Positions 27,141-36,662 are shown, counted from the first letter of the stretch. The stretch is 64,000 nt of DNA from Shewanella pneumatophori (GCF_023283895.1 NZ_JAKILB010000003.1:62001-126000); one strand, 5' to 3'. Made by a program: numbers and translations. Notes: a model not told the origin generated them from the sequence alone.

Positions 27141-27908
27141 ATGAAGCTCTTGCTGTTGGTGGTATTCAACCTTTTCATTATCGCCGCTGTAGCGCTGACA
27201 AGTGGTAGCTTAAATAAAAGCTACGCAGCGCAGGTACCAGCCATCGGCGATGCTGCAATAAGTGCTTCTGCTACTGACTACTCTGCGCTATTTGCCAAGC
27301 CAGCAACTAACGCAGAGTTACTTAAGTTAAGCCAAAGCTTATCACCAAGCGAACAAGCAAAAGGAAACTTCACTCAGGCTCGCTATCTTAAAGTACTGAA
27401 AAAGCCATTAATCAGTCATGGTGAATTTGTATTTGCTAACAATATCGGAGTTATTTGGCAGCAAAATAAGCCTTTTGCCAGCACCTTAATCCTTAAGAAT
27501 AAACAGCTCATTCAAATCGACAGTCAAGGCCGCGTCAGCGTTAACCACGCCGAGCAAGCTAGCGCTAACATGATGAGTGATATCATGCCTAAACTGCTGA
27601 ATGCTCTGCTTAGCGGCGATATAACCGCACTAAAGCAACATTTTGAGCTTAGCCTTATTATGTCACCAGCCAAGACTAACAATGCTAGCTCGTCACCAAC
27701 TTCTGCCCAGTGGCAACTTGGGCTAAAGCCACTTGATGCCATGGTGCAAAAAGCTATGCCGAAATTGGTACTGACAGGCGCACAGCAGATCCAATCTTTA
27801 GTGATGTTCAGTGATAATGGCGATCGTAGCCACATTGAATTTTCTGCTGTTGATGAGTCTCCACTTAGTGATGCAGATAAGGCTCGCTACTCTCCTGAGG
27901 CCAAGTAA
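27141..27908 (+). CDS. LolA-like periplasmic carrier (APE cluster)
   Basis: This 255-residue protein has a long N-terminal hydrophobic segment (about 1-30) that can act as signal peptide or anchor. The body is LolA-like (GNFTQARYLKVLKKPLISHGEF, then VIWQQNKPF). LolA-family proteins shuttle lipid-modified molecules across the periplasm, so it would carry the polyene-lipid. It follows the thioesterase by five bases. The next gene encodes an MMPL exporter, forming an export pair. Confidence 0.85.
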   Translation: MKLLLLVVFNLFIIAAVALTSGSLNKSYAAQVPAIGDAAISASATDYSALFAKPATNAELLKLSQSLSPSEQAKGNFTQARYLKVLKKPLISHGEFVFANNIGVIWQQNKPFASTLILKNKQLIQIDSQGRVSVNHAEQASANMMSDIMPKLLNALLSGDITALKQHFELSLIMSPAKTNNASSSPTSAQWQLGLKPLDAMVQKAMPKLVLTGAQQIQSLVMFSDNGDRSHIEFSAVDESPLSDADKARYSPEAK

Positions 27909-27913
27909 CTCAC

Positions 27914-30427
27914 ATGCAGCCCACTTTGCACTGCTGGTTAAGTCCTAAAACCGCCAAATTAAGGTTTGCTATTTGGCTAACCTTACTGGTGGTGACTGCG
28001 CTATCGGGTTGGCTCGCATGGCAAAGCGGTGCAAGAATTCAAAGCGACATTCTGGCGATGCTCCCCAAAGTTAGCGAAAGCCCATTAACTCAACGGGCTA
28101 TGGCACAGGTTGAGCAGCAACTCGCTAACCGTATTTACCTTGGATTTATAAGTGATAATGAGCAAGCGGCCATTGATGCAGCTAAGCTCGCTATGGCTAA
28201 GCTGCAACAGGGCAATAGCAATTCAAGTTCTGAGCCTTACTTAGGCTCAGGAGCTGGCTCTGGCTCAGCATCTAACTCTAGCCCTTTTATCGACATCTCT
28301 AGCGCCGATATGGCTCAAGCTGGTGCGCTAAATAGTTATTATTTTAAACATAGATTTCAGCTTCTCACTGAGGAGCAGCGCCAACAATTACAGCAAGGAA
28401 ATTGGCAGCAACTAACTCAATCAGCGTTAGAGAAACTCTATAACGCCTTTAGCTATGCCAATAGCGAGCTAATTAGCCGCGACCCTCTGCTACTGTATCC
28501 TGACTCATTACTCAGCCTTGCTCCATCCCAGCAACTAAGCGTTAAACAAGGCATATTGATAGCCAATATTGCGCCATCCGCTGCCAGCCCAAAGCCACAG
28601 TATGCGGCAATCGTTATGGCAAAAGGTCGCGACAGCGCTTTTAATCCGAATGCACAACATGCTCAATTAACCGCACTCGACAACGCTCTTAACGCAGTGA
28701 CTTCTCAACATTCTGCAACGAGTTCGCAAGCTAACAGCATTGAAATCATTAAAGCTGGTGCACTCTTTCATGCCGCTGCTGCGACTGAAAATGCTAAGCG
28801 AGAGGTGTCGACTATTGGCCTGTTGTCGCTAGTTGGCGTGATTACTCTGGTCTGGTTGGCGTTCCGCTCGATAATGCCGCTGACCATAGCGGTAGTCACT
28901 GTCAGTAGCAGCATGTTATTAGCCGTGGTTGCCACGAGTGTTATTTTTGGTGAGCTGCACTTACTCACCTTAGTGTTTGGTACGAGTTTAATAGGGATCT
29001 CTATCGACTACTGTTTTCACTATTATTGTGAACGGCTCAATAACCCACAAGACAGCAGCGATAACATCATTAAGCATATTTTCACTGCGGTAAGTCTGGC
29101 GTTATTAACTAGCATTATCGCCTATAGCGCGCTGGGGTTAGCACCGTTCCCAGGAATGCAGCAGGTGGCAGTATTTTGCGCGGCAGGCTTGCTCGGCGCG
29201 TACCTTACTTTGTTACTTGCCTACCCAGTAATTGCCGCTAGCCCTTTAAAAGATGCGAGCCGCGCACTTAACCTTGCTCAGCATTACCAAGCATTTATGC
29301 TTATGCGCTTTACCCCATCAAGCCAAGCTGCCAAATTGCTACTCGCACTAAGTTCAAGCTTGTTTATTGCAGCTGGATTATGGCTACTCAGCGCCAATGA
29401 TGATATTCGGCAGCTGCAGCACACTCCGATAGAGATTCAAACAGAAGAAGACCAACTGCGACGCTTATTAAGCGGCGGCACTGACAACCAATTTCTATTG
29501 GTCAGCGGCGCAACTGAGGAGCAAGTTAAGCAGCAACTGGAAAAACTAGAGCCAGTTCTGCAGCAAGCTGAGCAAGAGCAGCTAATAGGTAACCACTTAA
29601 GCCTAACTCGCTTTTTGCCAAGCCAAGCGAGTCAGCAAATGAATTATCATCTGCAGGCTGATATTTACCTGCATCACTTAGATTCGATTGTGGCGCAACT
29701 CAGCTTAGATGACAGCGTAAAAGCCAAGCTAGTAGCCGATTATCAGGCTGGTAACAGGCAGTTTATAAACGCTGATAGCTTTTTTAGTCATCAGGCTGGC
29801 TTAAGCTTTAAGCCGCTATGGTTGCCAGCAATAAATGCTGATAACTCACGCGATCAAGCAAACACAGAATATGGCGCAATAGTGCTACTTGGCGGTATTA
29901 AGCAGCTCGATACTTTTGCCGCTCTTTTTGATGGTAATGCGCATATCAAACTGATTGATAAGGTCGGTGATATTTCTAAAGTAATGGGCCATTACCGTCA
30001 GCTCACATTAGCCTTTCTTGCCATTGCACTGATTGTTGCCGGGCTTATTTTTACCATGCGATTTGGTAACAAACTCGCCGCGGTAGTCATTGCTGTGCCA
30101 GCGCTTTCGGCACTGTTAACCTTAGCGAGTTTAGGCATATTGCAAAATCCATTAACCTTGTTCCACGCATTAGCGTTAATTTTGGTGTTTGGAATTGGCG
30201 TTGATTACAGCCTGTTTTTTGCCGAATCTAAGCAGCAAACTCGTGGAGTGATGTTAGCAGTATCTATGTCAGCCATTTCTACTTTATTAGCTTTTGGCTT
30301 GCTGGCGTTTAGCAAAACACCAGCCATCAACGCCTTTGGCTTAACCTTACTATTGGGTATTAGTTTTACCTTTTTGCTTTCGCCTTTTATTCAAAACTTT
30401 ACAAGGAAGTCTGCTAATGTCGACTGA
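27914..30427 (+). CDS. MMPL/RND-family exporter (APE cluster)
   Basis: This 837-residue inner-membrane transporter has two repeats of one helix, a large periplasmic loop and five helices (second clusters near 290-450 and 690-830). GISIDYCFHYYCE and GIGVDYSLFFAESK carry the Asp residues that couple transport to protons in RND/MMPL proteins. It is predicted to extract or export the lipid-bound polyene. It lies between the LolA-like gene and the flavoprotein gene, overlapping the latter by 11 bp. Confidence 0.88.
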   Translation: MQPTLHCWLSPKTAKLRFAIWLTLLVVTALSGWLAWQSGARIQSDILAMLPKVSESPLTQRAMAQVEQQLANRIYLGFISDNEQAAIDAAKLAMAKLQQGNSNSSSEPYLGSGAGSGSASNSSPFIDISSADMAQAGALNSYYFKHRFQLLTEEQRQQLQQGNWQQLTQSALEKLYNAFSYANSELISRDPLLLYPDSLLSLAPSQQLSVKQGILIANIAPSAASPKPQYAAIVMAKGRDSAFNPNAQHAQLTALDNALNAVTSQHSATSSQANSIEIIKAGALFHAAAATENAKREVSTIGLLSLVGVITLVWLAFRSIMPLTIAVVTVSSSMLLAVVATSVIFGELHLLTLVFGTSLIGISIDYCFHYYCERLNNPQDSSDNIIKHIFTAVSLALLTSIIAYSALGLAPFPGMQQVAVFCAAGLLGAYLTLLLAYPVIAASPLKDASRALNLAQHYQAFMLMRFTPSSQAAKLLLALSSSLFIAAGLWLLSANDDIRQLQHTPIEIQTEEDQLRRLLSGGTDNQFLLVSGATEEQVKQQLEKLEPVLQQAEQEQLIGNHLSLTRFLPSQASQQMNYHLQADIYLHHLDSIVAQLSLDDSVKAKLVADYQAGNRQFINADSFFSHQAGLSFKPLWLPAINADNSRDQANTEYGAIVLLGGIKQLDTFAALFDGNAHIKLIDKVGDISKVMGHYRQLTLAFLAIALIVAGLIFTMRFGNKLAAVVIAVPALSALLTLASLGILQNPLTLFHALALILVFGIGVDYSLFFAESKQQTRGVMLAVSMSAISTLLAFGLLAFSKTPAINAFGLTLLLGISFTFLLSPFIQNFTRKSANVD

Positions 30428-31688
30428 TAACGCTGTTCAGTACGAATCTGCCCCAAGCCTCAATGTTGACGTTGCCATTATTGGTGCGGGCCCTTCCGGC
30501 AGTATTGCGGCTAGCTTATTACATGCCCAAGGTAAGCGTGTTGTGGTATTTGAAAAGCAGCACTTTCCACGTTTTTCTATCGGCGAAAGCTTATTGCCGT
30601 GCTGCATGACCGTCATTGAACAAGCCAATATGCAAAACGCGGTTGAACAAGCTGGTTTTCAATTTAAAAATGGCGCTGCGTTTAAGTATCAAGACAAATA
30701 CACCCAGTTTGATTTTACCGATAAGTTTTCCCCAGGCCCCGGCACCACCTTTCAAGTTGAGCGCGCTACATTCGATAAGTTACTGGCCGATGAAGCGGTA
30801 AAGCAAGGCGTAGATATTCGCTATGGCCACAGCGTTGAGTCTATCGATATAGATACTGAACCATGCTTGAGCGTAACTAACGAAAACAATCAAACCCTGA
30901 GAGTTAATGCTAAATTTATTCTCGATGCCAGTGGCTTTGGCCGTGTGCTGCCAAGACTGTTAGATCTGGAAAAACCTTCAACACTACCTAGTCGTAGCGC
31001 GGTGTTTAATCATATTAGAGACAACATCTCAGATGCTAATTTCGATCGCAATAAGATCCTTATCAGCGTGCACCCAGACAATCAAGATATCTGGTACTGG
31101 CTCATTCCGTTTAGCGACGGCCGTTGCTCTGTCGGTGTTGTTGGCAAAGAGCAACAATTGCAAGGCTTAACATCTGATGCTAACTGCGATCTAAATAACG
31201 TGCTCACCACCATGATTAATCAAGAGCCGGGATTAGAAAAACTCTTAGCCAACGCCGAGCTTATTAATGAGTCAGCCTTACTTAAAGGATACTCAGCTAA
31301 TGTCACAACATTGGCCACCGACAAATTTGCTCTGCTTGGTAATGCCGGCGAGTTTTTAGATCCTGTATTTTCATCAGGTGTAACCATTGCCATGCAGTCA
31401 GCCGCTATGGCAACTAAAGCACTGGTAAAACAACTCGATGGCCAACATATTGATTGGCAAAAAGAATACTCAGTGCCACTAATGAAAGGTGTGGATACTT
31501 TTAGAACTTACGTTGAAGCTTGGTACGACTGTCGCTTTCAAGATGCGATCTTCTTTGACGATCCCGACCCTAAAGTAAAACAGATGATTTGCTCTATCCT
31601 TGCTGGCTACGCTTGGGATGAGAACAATCCCTTTGTTAGCGAGTCCAAGCGCCGCTTAGATATGGTTGTAGAATTATGCCGAAGCTAA
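30417..31688 (+). CDS. FAD-dependent oxidoreductase, tryptophan-halogenase-like (WxWxIP)
   Basis: This 423-residue flavoprotein has a Rossmann FAD site (GAGPSGSIAAS, residues 23-33), the FSIGESLLP segment of the halogenase/monooxygenase group, and WYWLIP at 226-231, which fits the WxWxIP signature of flavin-dependent halogenases. A Lys at about residue 84 (FKNGAAF) may be the halogenase Lys. GNAGEFLDPVFSSG completes the flavin site. It could halogenate, hydroxylate or reduce the aryl polyene; related clusters also contain non-halogenating members, so halogenation is a hypothesis. It overlaps the next gene by 13 bp. Confidence 0.8.
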   Translation: MSTDNAVQYESAPSLNVDVAIIGAGPSGSIAASLLHAQGKRVVVFEKQHFPRFSIGESLLPCCMTVIEQANMQNAVEQAGFQFKNGAAFKYQDKYTQFDFTDKFSPGPGTTFQVERATFDKLLADEAVKQGVDIRYGHSVESIDIDTEPCLSVTNENNQTLRVNAKFILDASGFGRVLPRLLDLEKPSTLPSRSAVFNHIRDNISDANFDRNKILISVHPDNQDIWYWLIPFSDGRCSVGVVGKEQQLQGLTSDANCDLNNVLTTMINQEPGLEKLLANAELINESALLKGYSANVTTLATDKFALLGNAGEFLDPVFSSGVTIAMQSAAMATKALVKQLDGQHIDWQKEYSVPLMKGVDTFRTYVEAWYDCRFQDAIFFDDPDPKVKQMICSILAGYAWDENNPFVSESKRRLDMVVELCRS

Positions 31689-32293
31689 GCTGCTACCTGC
31701 CTATCTTGCTCCTAGCCCTGTTATCAGGCTGCAGTCAAACATTTGAACGGCAAACCTGTGTTGCGCTTGCAGCTGGAGTGAACTATTGTTTGGCGCCAAT
31801 AAACCAACAAGTATTGGGGAATGATCAACAAGCTCTTAGCGCGATGCAAAAAGCCAGCATTCAAACTGAAAATAGCCAACATGAGCTACTCAGTCAGTTA
31901 GAGCTTAGCCAGCAGCAACTGACCTTGGTTGGCTTAGCACCACTTGGGCAGGCCTTGTTCACCCTTAACTATGATGGCCAAAGCCTTATTAGCGAGCAGA
32001 GTCAATTGCTCGGCGAGCAGTTTAAAGCTGAGTACTTACTTGCGATAATGCAATTAATATACTGGCCGGATAATAGTATTAATCAGCATCTCGAGGGCGC
32101 TACAATTAGTCATTACTCATGCGATGCTGCTTTGTGTCGCGGGTTATTTTTTGCTAAAAAAGACTTAAATGAGATAGCCACTAGCCAGCAACCTTTTGTC
32201 AGCATTCGCTATAGTAATCTAGCGCAATGGCAAGCAGAGGTTAAGCTTAAGATCCCAGCGGCCGATTTTCAGCTAAATATTAGCCCTCTTTAA
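31676..32293 (+). CDS. Outer-membrane lipoprotein (DUF3261-like, APE cluster)
   Basis: This 205-residue lipoprotein has the lipobox LLSGC after a hydrophobic signal (lipidation at Cys19). The mature part has a Cys pair (YSCDAALC) and no catalytic motif that I recognise; it resembles DUF3261 proteins found in APE clusters. It probably works in the export or anchoring of the polyene at the outer membrane. Its start lies inside the end of the flavoprotein gene. Confidence 0.72.
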   Translation: MPKLSCYLPILLLALLSGCSQTFERQTCVALAAGVNYCLAPINQQVLGNDQQALSAMQKASIQTENSQHELLSQLELSQQQLTLVGLAPLGQALFTLNYDGQSLISEQSQLLGEQFKAEYLLAIMQLIYWPDNSINQHLEGATISHYSCDAALCRGLFFAKKDLNEIATSQQPFVSIRYSNLAQWQAEVKLKIPAADFQLNISPL

Positions 32294-32315
32294 CCCTAAT
32301 TTGGTGGTATTAAAA

Positions 32316-33563
32316 GTGAATCCAGCAACAGCTATCGCAATAACCCATCTTGGTTTATGCACCCCATTAGGGCAAACACCGCAAACCGTGCGCGACAACC
32401 TTATCGCAGGCAATATCGACGGCATGAAATGGCGCGATGACCTGCTATTTGAACGCTCAGTGCTTGTGGGGCAAGTCGATACTAAATTGCCAAGTATAGC
32501 CAGCGAACTTAAACGCTTTGATACCCGCAATAACCAGTTAACCTTGTTGATAGCCAAACAAATCGAGTCCGCCGTGATTGCTGCGAAAACGCAATATGGT
32601 AGTCATCGCATCGGTATTATTCTTGGCACTAGCACCTCAGGTATCGCCACTGGCGAAAGTGCACTGGCACAGTTGCAAAAAGATGGTCAGTTTCCGCTAG
32701 ACTACGATTACGCTAAGCAAGAACTCGGCGATACCAGTCAATTCCTGCAAGCCTATTTGGGCTTAGAAGGTCCTTGCTATACCGTATCAACCGCATGTTC
32801 ATCTAGCGCTAAGGTTTTTGCCAGTGGTCAGCGCTTAATTGATGCAGGTGTATGCGACATGGTCATTGTTGGCGGCATTGATACCCTATGTAAGCTCACT
32901 CTCAACGGTTTTTATTCACTGGAATCGATTTCTAGCGGTCACTGCCAACCGTTTAGCATTAATCGCGACGGTATTAATATTGGCGAAGGTGGCGCACTGT
33001 TTACCCTAGAGAAAGTTAATCTAGATAAGCCGGCTCAACAGCCAGCAAGCCATATCATTTTAAGTGGCATAGGCGAGTCTAGCGACGCCCATCATATTTC
33101 CGCTCCGCATCCAGAGGGGCAAGGCGCAGTAGCCGCCATGCAAGCGGCATTAACAATGGCAAAACTGCGCCCAGAACAAATTGACTACCTGAACTTACAC
33201 GGCACTGCGACACCGAAAAATGACGCTATGGAAAGTCGCGCAGTACAGCAAGTCTTTCAATCAAACTTACCCGCTTGCAGCTCAACTAAACCCTTAACCG
33301 GACACACATTGGGCGCAGCGGGCGCCGTTGAAGCAGCATTTTGCTATCTGCTATTGAGTGATTACAATATGCCGCAATATTTGCCGCCACAAGTATGGGA
33401 CGAACAGGCGGATCCGAATGATCCTGACTTACCCTTAGTTAGCGCCAATATGCAAGCTGAAATTCAGCATGTGATGAGCAATTCATTTGCCTTTGGTGGC
33501 AGTAATGCCAGCGTGATCTTTAGTCGGTTAACCGCCCCTTGTGACTCAAAAGAGAGATCTTAA
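32316..33563 (+). CDS. Beta-ketoacyl-ACP synthase (APE cluster, ApeO-type)
   Basis: This ketosynthase of about 415 residues condenses malonyl units onto the aryl chain. The active Cys is in TVSTACSSSAKVF, and the two His are in NLHGTATPKND and LTGHTLGAAGAVEA, giving the full Cys-His-His triad. It is the likely active partner of the Cys-less protein at 19.0 kb. The start is uncertain: GTG 32316 has GGTGG eight bases upstream and is used here, while GTG 32304 or TTG 32301 would add a few residues. It overlaps an alternative start of the next gene. Confidence 0.87.
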   Translation: MNPATAIAITHLGLCTPLGQTPQTVRDNLIAGNIDGMKWRDDLLFERSVLVGQVDTKLPSIASELKRFDTRNNQLTLLIAKQIESAVIAAKTQYGSHRIGIILGTSTSGIATGESALAQLQKDGQFPLDYDYAKQELGDTSQFLQAYLGLEGPCYTVSTACSSSAKVFASGQRLIDAGVCDMVIVGGIDTLCKLTLNGFYSLESISSGHCQPFSINRDGINIGEGGALFTLEKVNLDKPAQQPASHIILSGIGESSDAHHISAPHPEGQGAVAAMQAALTMAKLRPEQIDYLNLHGTATPKNDAMESRAVQQVFQSNLPACSSTKPLTGHTLGAAGAVEAAFCYLLLSDYNMPQYLPPQVWDEQADPNDPDLPLVSANMQAEIQHVMSNSFAFGGSNASVIFSRLTAPCDSKERS

Positions 33564-33564
33564 G

Positions 33565-34041
33565 ATGTTTGATGCCACAAAACTTGCAGAGCAAGATGTA
33601 GCTAACTTTATCCCTCATCGTGATCCGATGATTTTAATCAGTAAGTTGTTAGCCCATGAGTCCGATACCTTGCTTACTCAAACTGATATTAATGCCAGCA
33701 GCCCCTATTTTGACAGCAAGTTAAATGGTGTGCCCAATTACGTTGGCATTGAATACATGGCACAAAGCATTGCCGCATTAGCTGGGGTCGAAGCGCACCT
33801 GCGTAACGACATTATTCGGGTAGGTTTTTTACTCGGCAGTCGCAAGCTAAAAATGCATATATCACAGTTTAATTTAGGCCAAAGCTATCAAACTCGCGTA
33901 ACACGCTTATATCAAGAAGACAGCGGCCTAGCGGTATTTGACTGCCAGATTTTGCATAACCAACAAGTTGTTGCTGAAGCGAATGTAAACGTGTTTCAAC
34001 CGCAAGACACTCAAGCCTATATTGCTGGCGCAAACCAATAA
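33565..34041 (+). CDS. Hotdog-fold dehydratase (APE cluster, ApeP-type)
   Basis: This 158-residue hotdog protein has the FabZ-like opening FIPHRDPMILISKL and a NYVGIEYMAQSIAALAG helix. It is the second dehydratase of the cluster and the likely partner of the ApeI-type subunit at 23.0 kb. ATG 33565 follows the ketosynthase stop immediately; an upstream GTG at 33541 would overlap that gene by 23 bp. A 74-bp gap follows. Confidence 0.85.
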   Translation: MFDATKLAEQDVANFIPHRDPMILISKLLAHESDTLLTQTDINASSPYFDSKLNGVPNYVGIEYMAQSIAALAGVEAHLRNDIIRVGFLLGSRKLKMHISQFNLGQSYQTRVTRLYQEDSGLAVFDCQILHNQQVVAEANVNVFQPQDTQAYIAGANQ

Positions 34042-34115
34042 TTTGAATAATAGATATCGACCGTAGTCCGGCCAATATAACAACCACAGCCAATGACTAC
34101 GCAGGGAGCAACAAG

Positions 34116-34841
34116 ATGACTAAAAGAGTATTAATTACTGGTTCAAGCCGCGGCATAGGTAAGGCGATTGCTTTAAAGCTTGCCGCATCGGGCCATGACA
34201 TTGCCATGCACTTTCATAGCAACCAAGATGCTGCAAACACAACTCGAGCTGAGCTAGAGCAACTTGGTGTTAACGTTACCTGTTTACAGTTTGATATCGC
34301 CGACAGAGCCGCCGTAAAGCAAGCCATTGAGCAAGATATCGAGCAACATGGCGCTTACTATGGCGTGGTACTAAACGCAGGTATTAATGCTGATACCGCT
34401 TTTCCAGCGATGACAGAAACTGAGTGGGATAGCGTTGTCCACACCAATCTTGATGGCTTTTATAATGTTATCCATCCAACCGTAATGCCCATGGTGCAAT
34501 CTCGCCAAGGCGGCCGCATTATTACGCTTGCGTCAGTATCTGGCATTGCGGGTAACCGCGGTCAAGTTAACTACAGCGCCTCAAAAGCAGGCATTATAGG
34601 TGCAACCAAAGCACTGTCGTTAGAGCTGGCAAAACGTAAGATCACCGTTAACTGTATCGCTCCTGGGCTAATTGAAACTGACATGGTTAGCGATATCCCT
34701 AAAGATATGGTCAACACTTTAGTGCCTATGCGACGCATGGGTAAACCAGCAGAAATTGCCAGCTTGGCCAACTATTTAATGTCTGAAGATGCAGCTTATA
34801 TCACTCGCCAAGTGATCTCTGTTAACGGAGGCATGGTATGA
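34116..34841 (+). CDS. 3-ketoacyl-ACP reductase (FabG-like, APE cluster ApeQ-type)
   Basis: This 241-residue short-chain dehydrogenase reduces the 3-keto group made by the ketosynthases, using NADPH. The cofactor loop TGSSRGIGKA, the NAG motif in VLNAGINAD and the Ser-Tyr-Lys triad (ASVSG, then YSASK at Tyr153/Lys157) are complete. It differs from the main fatty-acid fabG only by context, and automated annotation will often call it fabG. GGGAGC lies upstream of ATG. The stop overlaps the last ketosynthase gene in ATGA. Confidence 0.9.
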   Translation: MTKRVLITGSSRGIGKAIALKLAASGHDIAMHFHSNQDAANTTRAELEQLGVNVTCLQFDIADRAAVKQAIEQDIEQHGAYYGVVLNAGINADTAFPAMTETEWDSVVHTNLDGFYNVIHPTVMPMVQSRQGGRIITLASVSGIAGNRGQVNYSASKAGIIGATKALSLELAKRKITVNCIAPGLIETDMVSDIPKDMVNTLVPMRRMGKPAEIASLANYLMSEDAAYITRQVISVNGGMV

Positions 34842-36085
34842 GCCAGGCGTCTTTCCCTCGCCGCGTAGTGATCACAGGTATCGGCGGCATTTCAGCCCTT
34901 GGCCATGACTGGCCAACTATTGCTGCCAATTTAAAAGCCAAGAAAAACTGCGTTGTACGCATGGATGAGTGGGATAGATTTACTGACTTACACACTCGTT
35001 TGGCAGCCCCCGTGACTGACTTTGAAGTTCCAAGTCACTACAAACGTAAGAAAATTCGCTCCATGGGCCGAGTATCTATTATGGCGACTCGCGCCAGTGA
35101 GCTTGCGCTAATGGACGCAAACTTACTTGATGAGCCTGTTGTTACTTCAGGTGCCATGGGGATTGCTTACGGCTCATCCACCGGCAGTACCGACCCGATT
35201 GTCGCCTTTGGCGACATGCTTAAAGACGGTGATATGTCTGGCGTAACCGCTACCAGCTATATCCGTATGATGGCGCACACGACTGCAGTTAATGTTGGTG
35301 TTTTCTTTGGCCTTAAAGGTCGCGTACACACCACTAGCAGTGCTTGCACCTCTGGCAGCCAAGGTATTGGCTATGCTTATGAAGCCATTAAATATGGCCA
35401 GCAAGATTTGATGCTTGCCGGTGGCGGCGAAGAGCTCTGTCCAACCGAAGCGGTAGTTTTCGATACCCTATTTGCCACCAGCACCAAAAATGAGACACCG
35501 AGTGAAACGCCACGCCCATTTGATAAAGGCCGTGACGGATTAGTGATAGGTGAAGGTGCTTGCACATTAGTGCTTGAGGAGCTTGAACATGCTCAAGCTC
35601 GCGGCGCAAAAATCTATGCCGAAATAGTAGGCTTTGGCACTAATGCTGATGGTCTGCATGTGACACAACCAAATAGCGAAACCATGGAAACCGCGATTCG
35701 TTTAGCCCTAAAAGATGCCGCTATTGATGCCGATAAAATCGGTTATGTAAATGCTCACGGCACAGCAACCGACCGCGGCGATATTGCAGAAACTCAGGCA
35801 ACTAATGCAGTATTTGGTGCCAAGCAAGCTATCTCGTCGCTTAAGAGCTACACTGGCCACACCTTAGGTGCCTGCGGCGCTTTAGAGGCATGGGTCAGCA
35901 TTGAGATGATGAATGCAGGCTGGTTTGCCCCAACACTGAACCTTGACGAAGTTGACTCAGAGTGTGGCGAGCTTGATTACATCAAAGATGATATTCGTCT
36001 GCTTGAAACTGATTACGTGATGAGTAATAACTTCGCCTTTGGCGGTATCAATACTTCGCTGATCTTCAAACGCTGGCAAGACTAA
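34838..36085 (+). CDS. Beta-ketoacyl-ACP synthase (APE cluster, ApeR-type)
   Basis: The second complete ketosynthase of the cluster, 415 residues, with active Cys170 in TTSSACTSGS and His residues at about 307 (NAHGTATDRGD) and 341 (SYTGHTLGACG). Two different active ketosynthases usually divide the priming and elongation steps in aryl polyene synthesis. It is the final gene; a strong bidirectional terminator follows 20 bp later. Confidence 0.9.
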   Translation: MSQASFPRRVVITGIGGISALGHDWPTIAANLKAKKNCVVRMDEWDRFTDLHTRLAAPVTDFEVPSHYKRKKIRSMGRVSIMATRASELALMDANLLDEPVVTSGAMGIAYGSSTGSTDPIVAFGDMLKDGDMSGVTATSYIRMMAHTTAVNVGVFFGLKGRVHTTSSACTSGSQGIGYAYEAIKYGQQDLMLAGGGEELCPTEAVVFDTLFATSTKNETPSETPRPFDKGRDGLVIGEGACTLVLEELEHAQARGAKIYAEIVGFGTNADGLHVTQPNSETMETAIRLALKDAAIDADKIGYVNAHGTATDRGDIAETQATNAVFGAKQAISSLKSYTGHTLGACGALEAWVSIEMMNAGWFAPTLNLDEVDSECGELDYIKDDIRLLETDYVMSNNFAFGGINTSLIFKRWQD

Positions 36086-36104
36086 TCCAGAGTTACCTCA
36101 AAAT

Positions 36105-36132
36105 AAAAAAAGCCTCCAGTTTGGAGGCTTTT
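36105..36132. terminator. Bidirectional terminator at the end of the APE cluster
   Basis: AAAAGCCTCC and GGAGGCTTTT flank a 5-nt loop. A-rich and T-rich flanks on the two sides let it stop both the rightward cluster and the leftward thioesterase gene. Confidence 0.92.
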
Positions 36133-36150
36133 AACATTTGCAGCTAAAAG

Positions 36151-36603
36151 TTAGCTTTTAGGCATGCTGACATATAAACCAGAAAACGTAGCGCATAGCT
36201 TATCTTGGCAATAAAGCTCGACTTCTAAACGTACTTTCACTCGACGACCTTGAGCTAACTTAGCCAACTCAGTTTCTGGCCACCAAACCTTAGCTACAGG
36301 CTTACTATCAATAGGTGCAAGATAGCGCACGTTAGCATCGGCCAATACTATCTCACCATCTACCTCTGCCAGCTGTTGCTGTAACCAAAGCATCCCCCAG
36401 CCAGTTAAGGTCATCAGGGTAGAAATGCTGCCGGCAAACATGGTCTGGTGCAGATTGATGTTAGGAGCAAGCGGCGCTGTTACGCTAAATTCAGCATCAT
36501 CAAATGCCAACGGCGTGATCTGCATAAACTCACTAACAGGTATGGTTTGATGCCATGTCTGCTGCAACTGCTCGAGTAAGTTTTGCCGATCCAATGTTGC
36601 CAT
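36151..36603 (-). CDS. YiiD-type C-terminal thioesterase-domain protein
   Basis: This 150-residue hotdog protein is like the C-terminal domain of E. coli YiiD (FabY). The core HQTMFAGSISTLMTLTGWGML and the SFxxxYL-like strand (VLADANVRYLAPI) fit. It contains no acetyltransferase domain, which E. coli YiiD has at the N-terminus. ATG 36603 with AAGGAAG upstream is the start; a GTG two codons earlier overlaps that site. It is next to dtd, as in E. coli, which supports the family call. The substrate is unknown. Confidence 0.8.
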   Translation of the reverse strand: MATLDRQNLLEQLQQTWHQTIPVSEFMQITPLAFDDAEFSVTAPLAPNINLHQTMFAGSISTLMTLTGWGMLWLQQQLAEVDGEIVLADANVRYLAPIDSKPVAKVWWPETELAKLAQGRRVKVRLEVELYCQDKLCATFSGLYVSMPKS

Positions 36604-36662
36604 GCTCACTTCCTTTTACTGGTAACCAACTTTAATGTCACTGCCGACGATAGTAACCCGCA

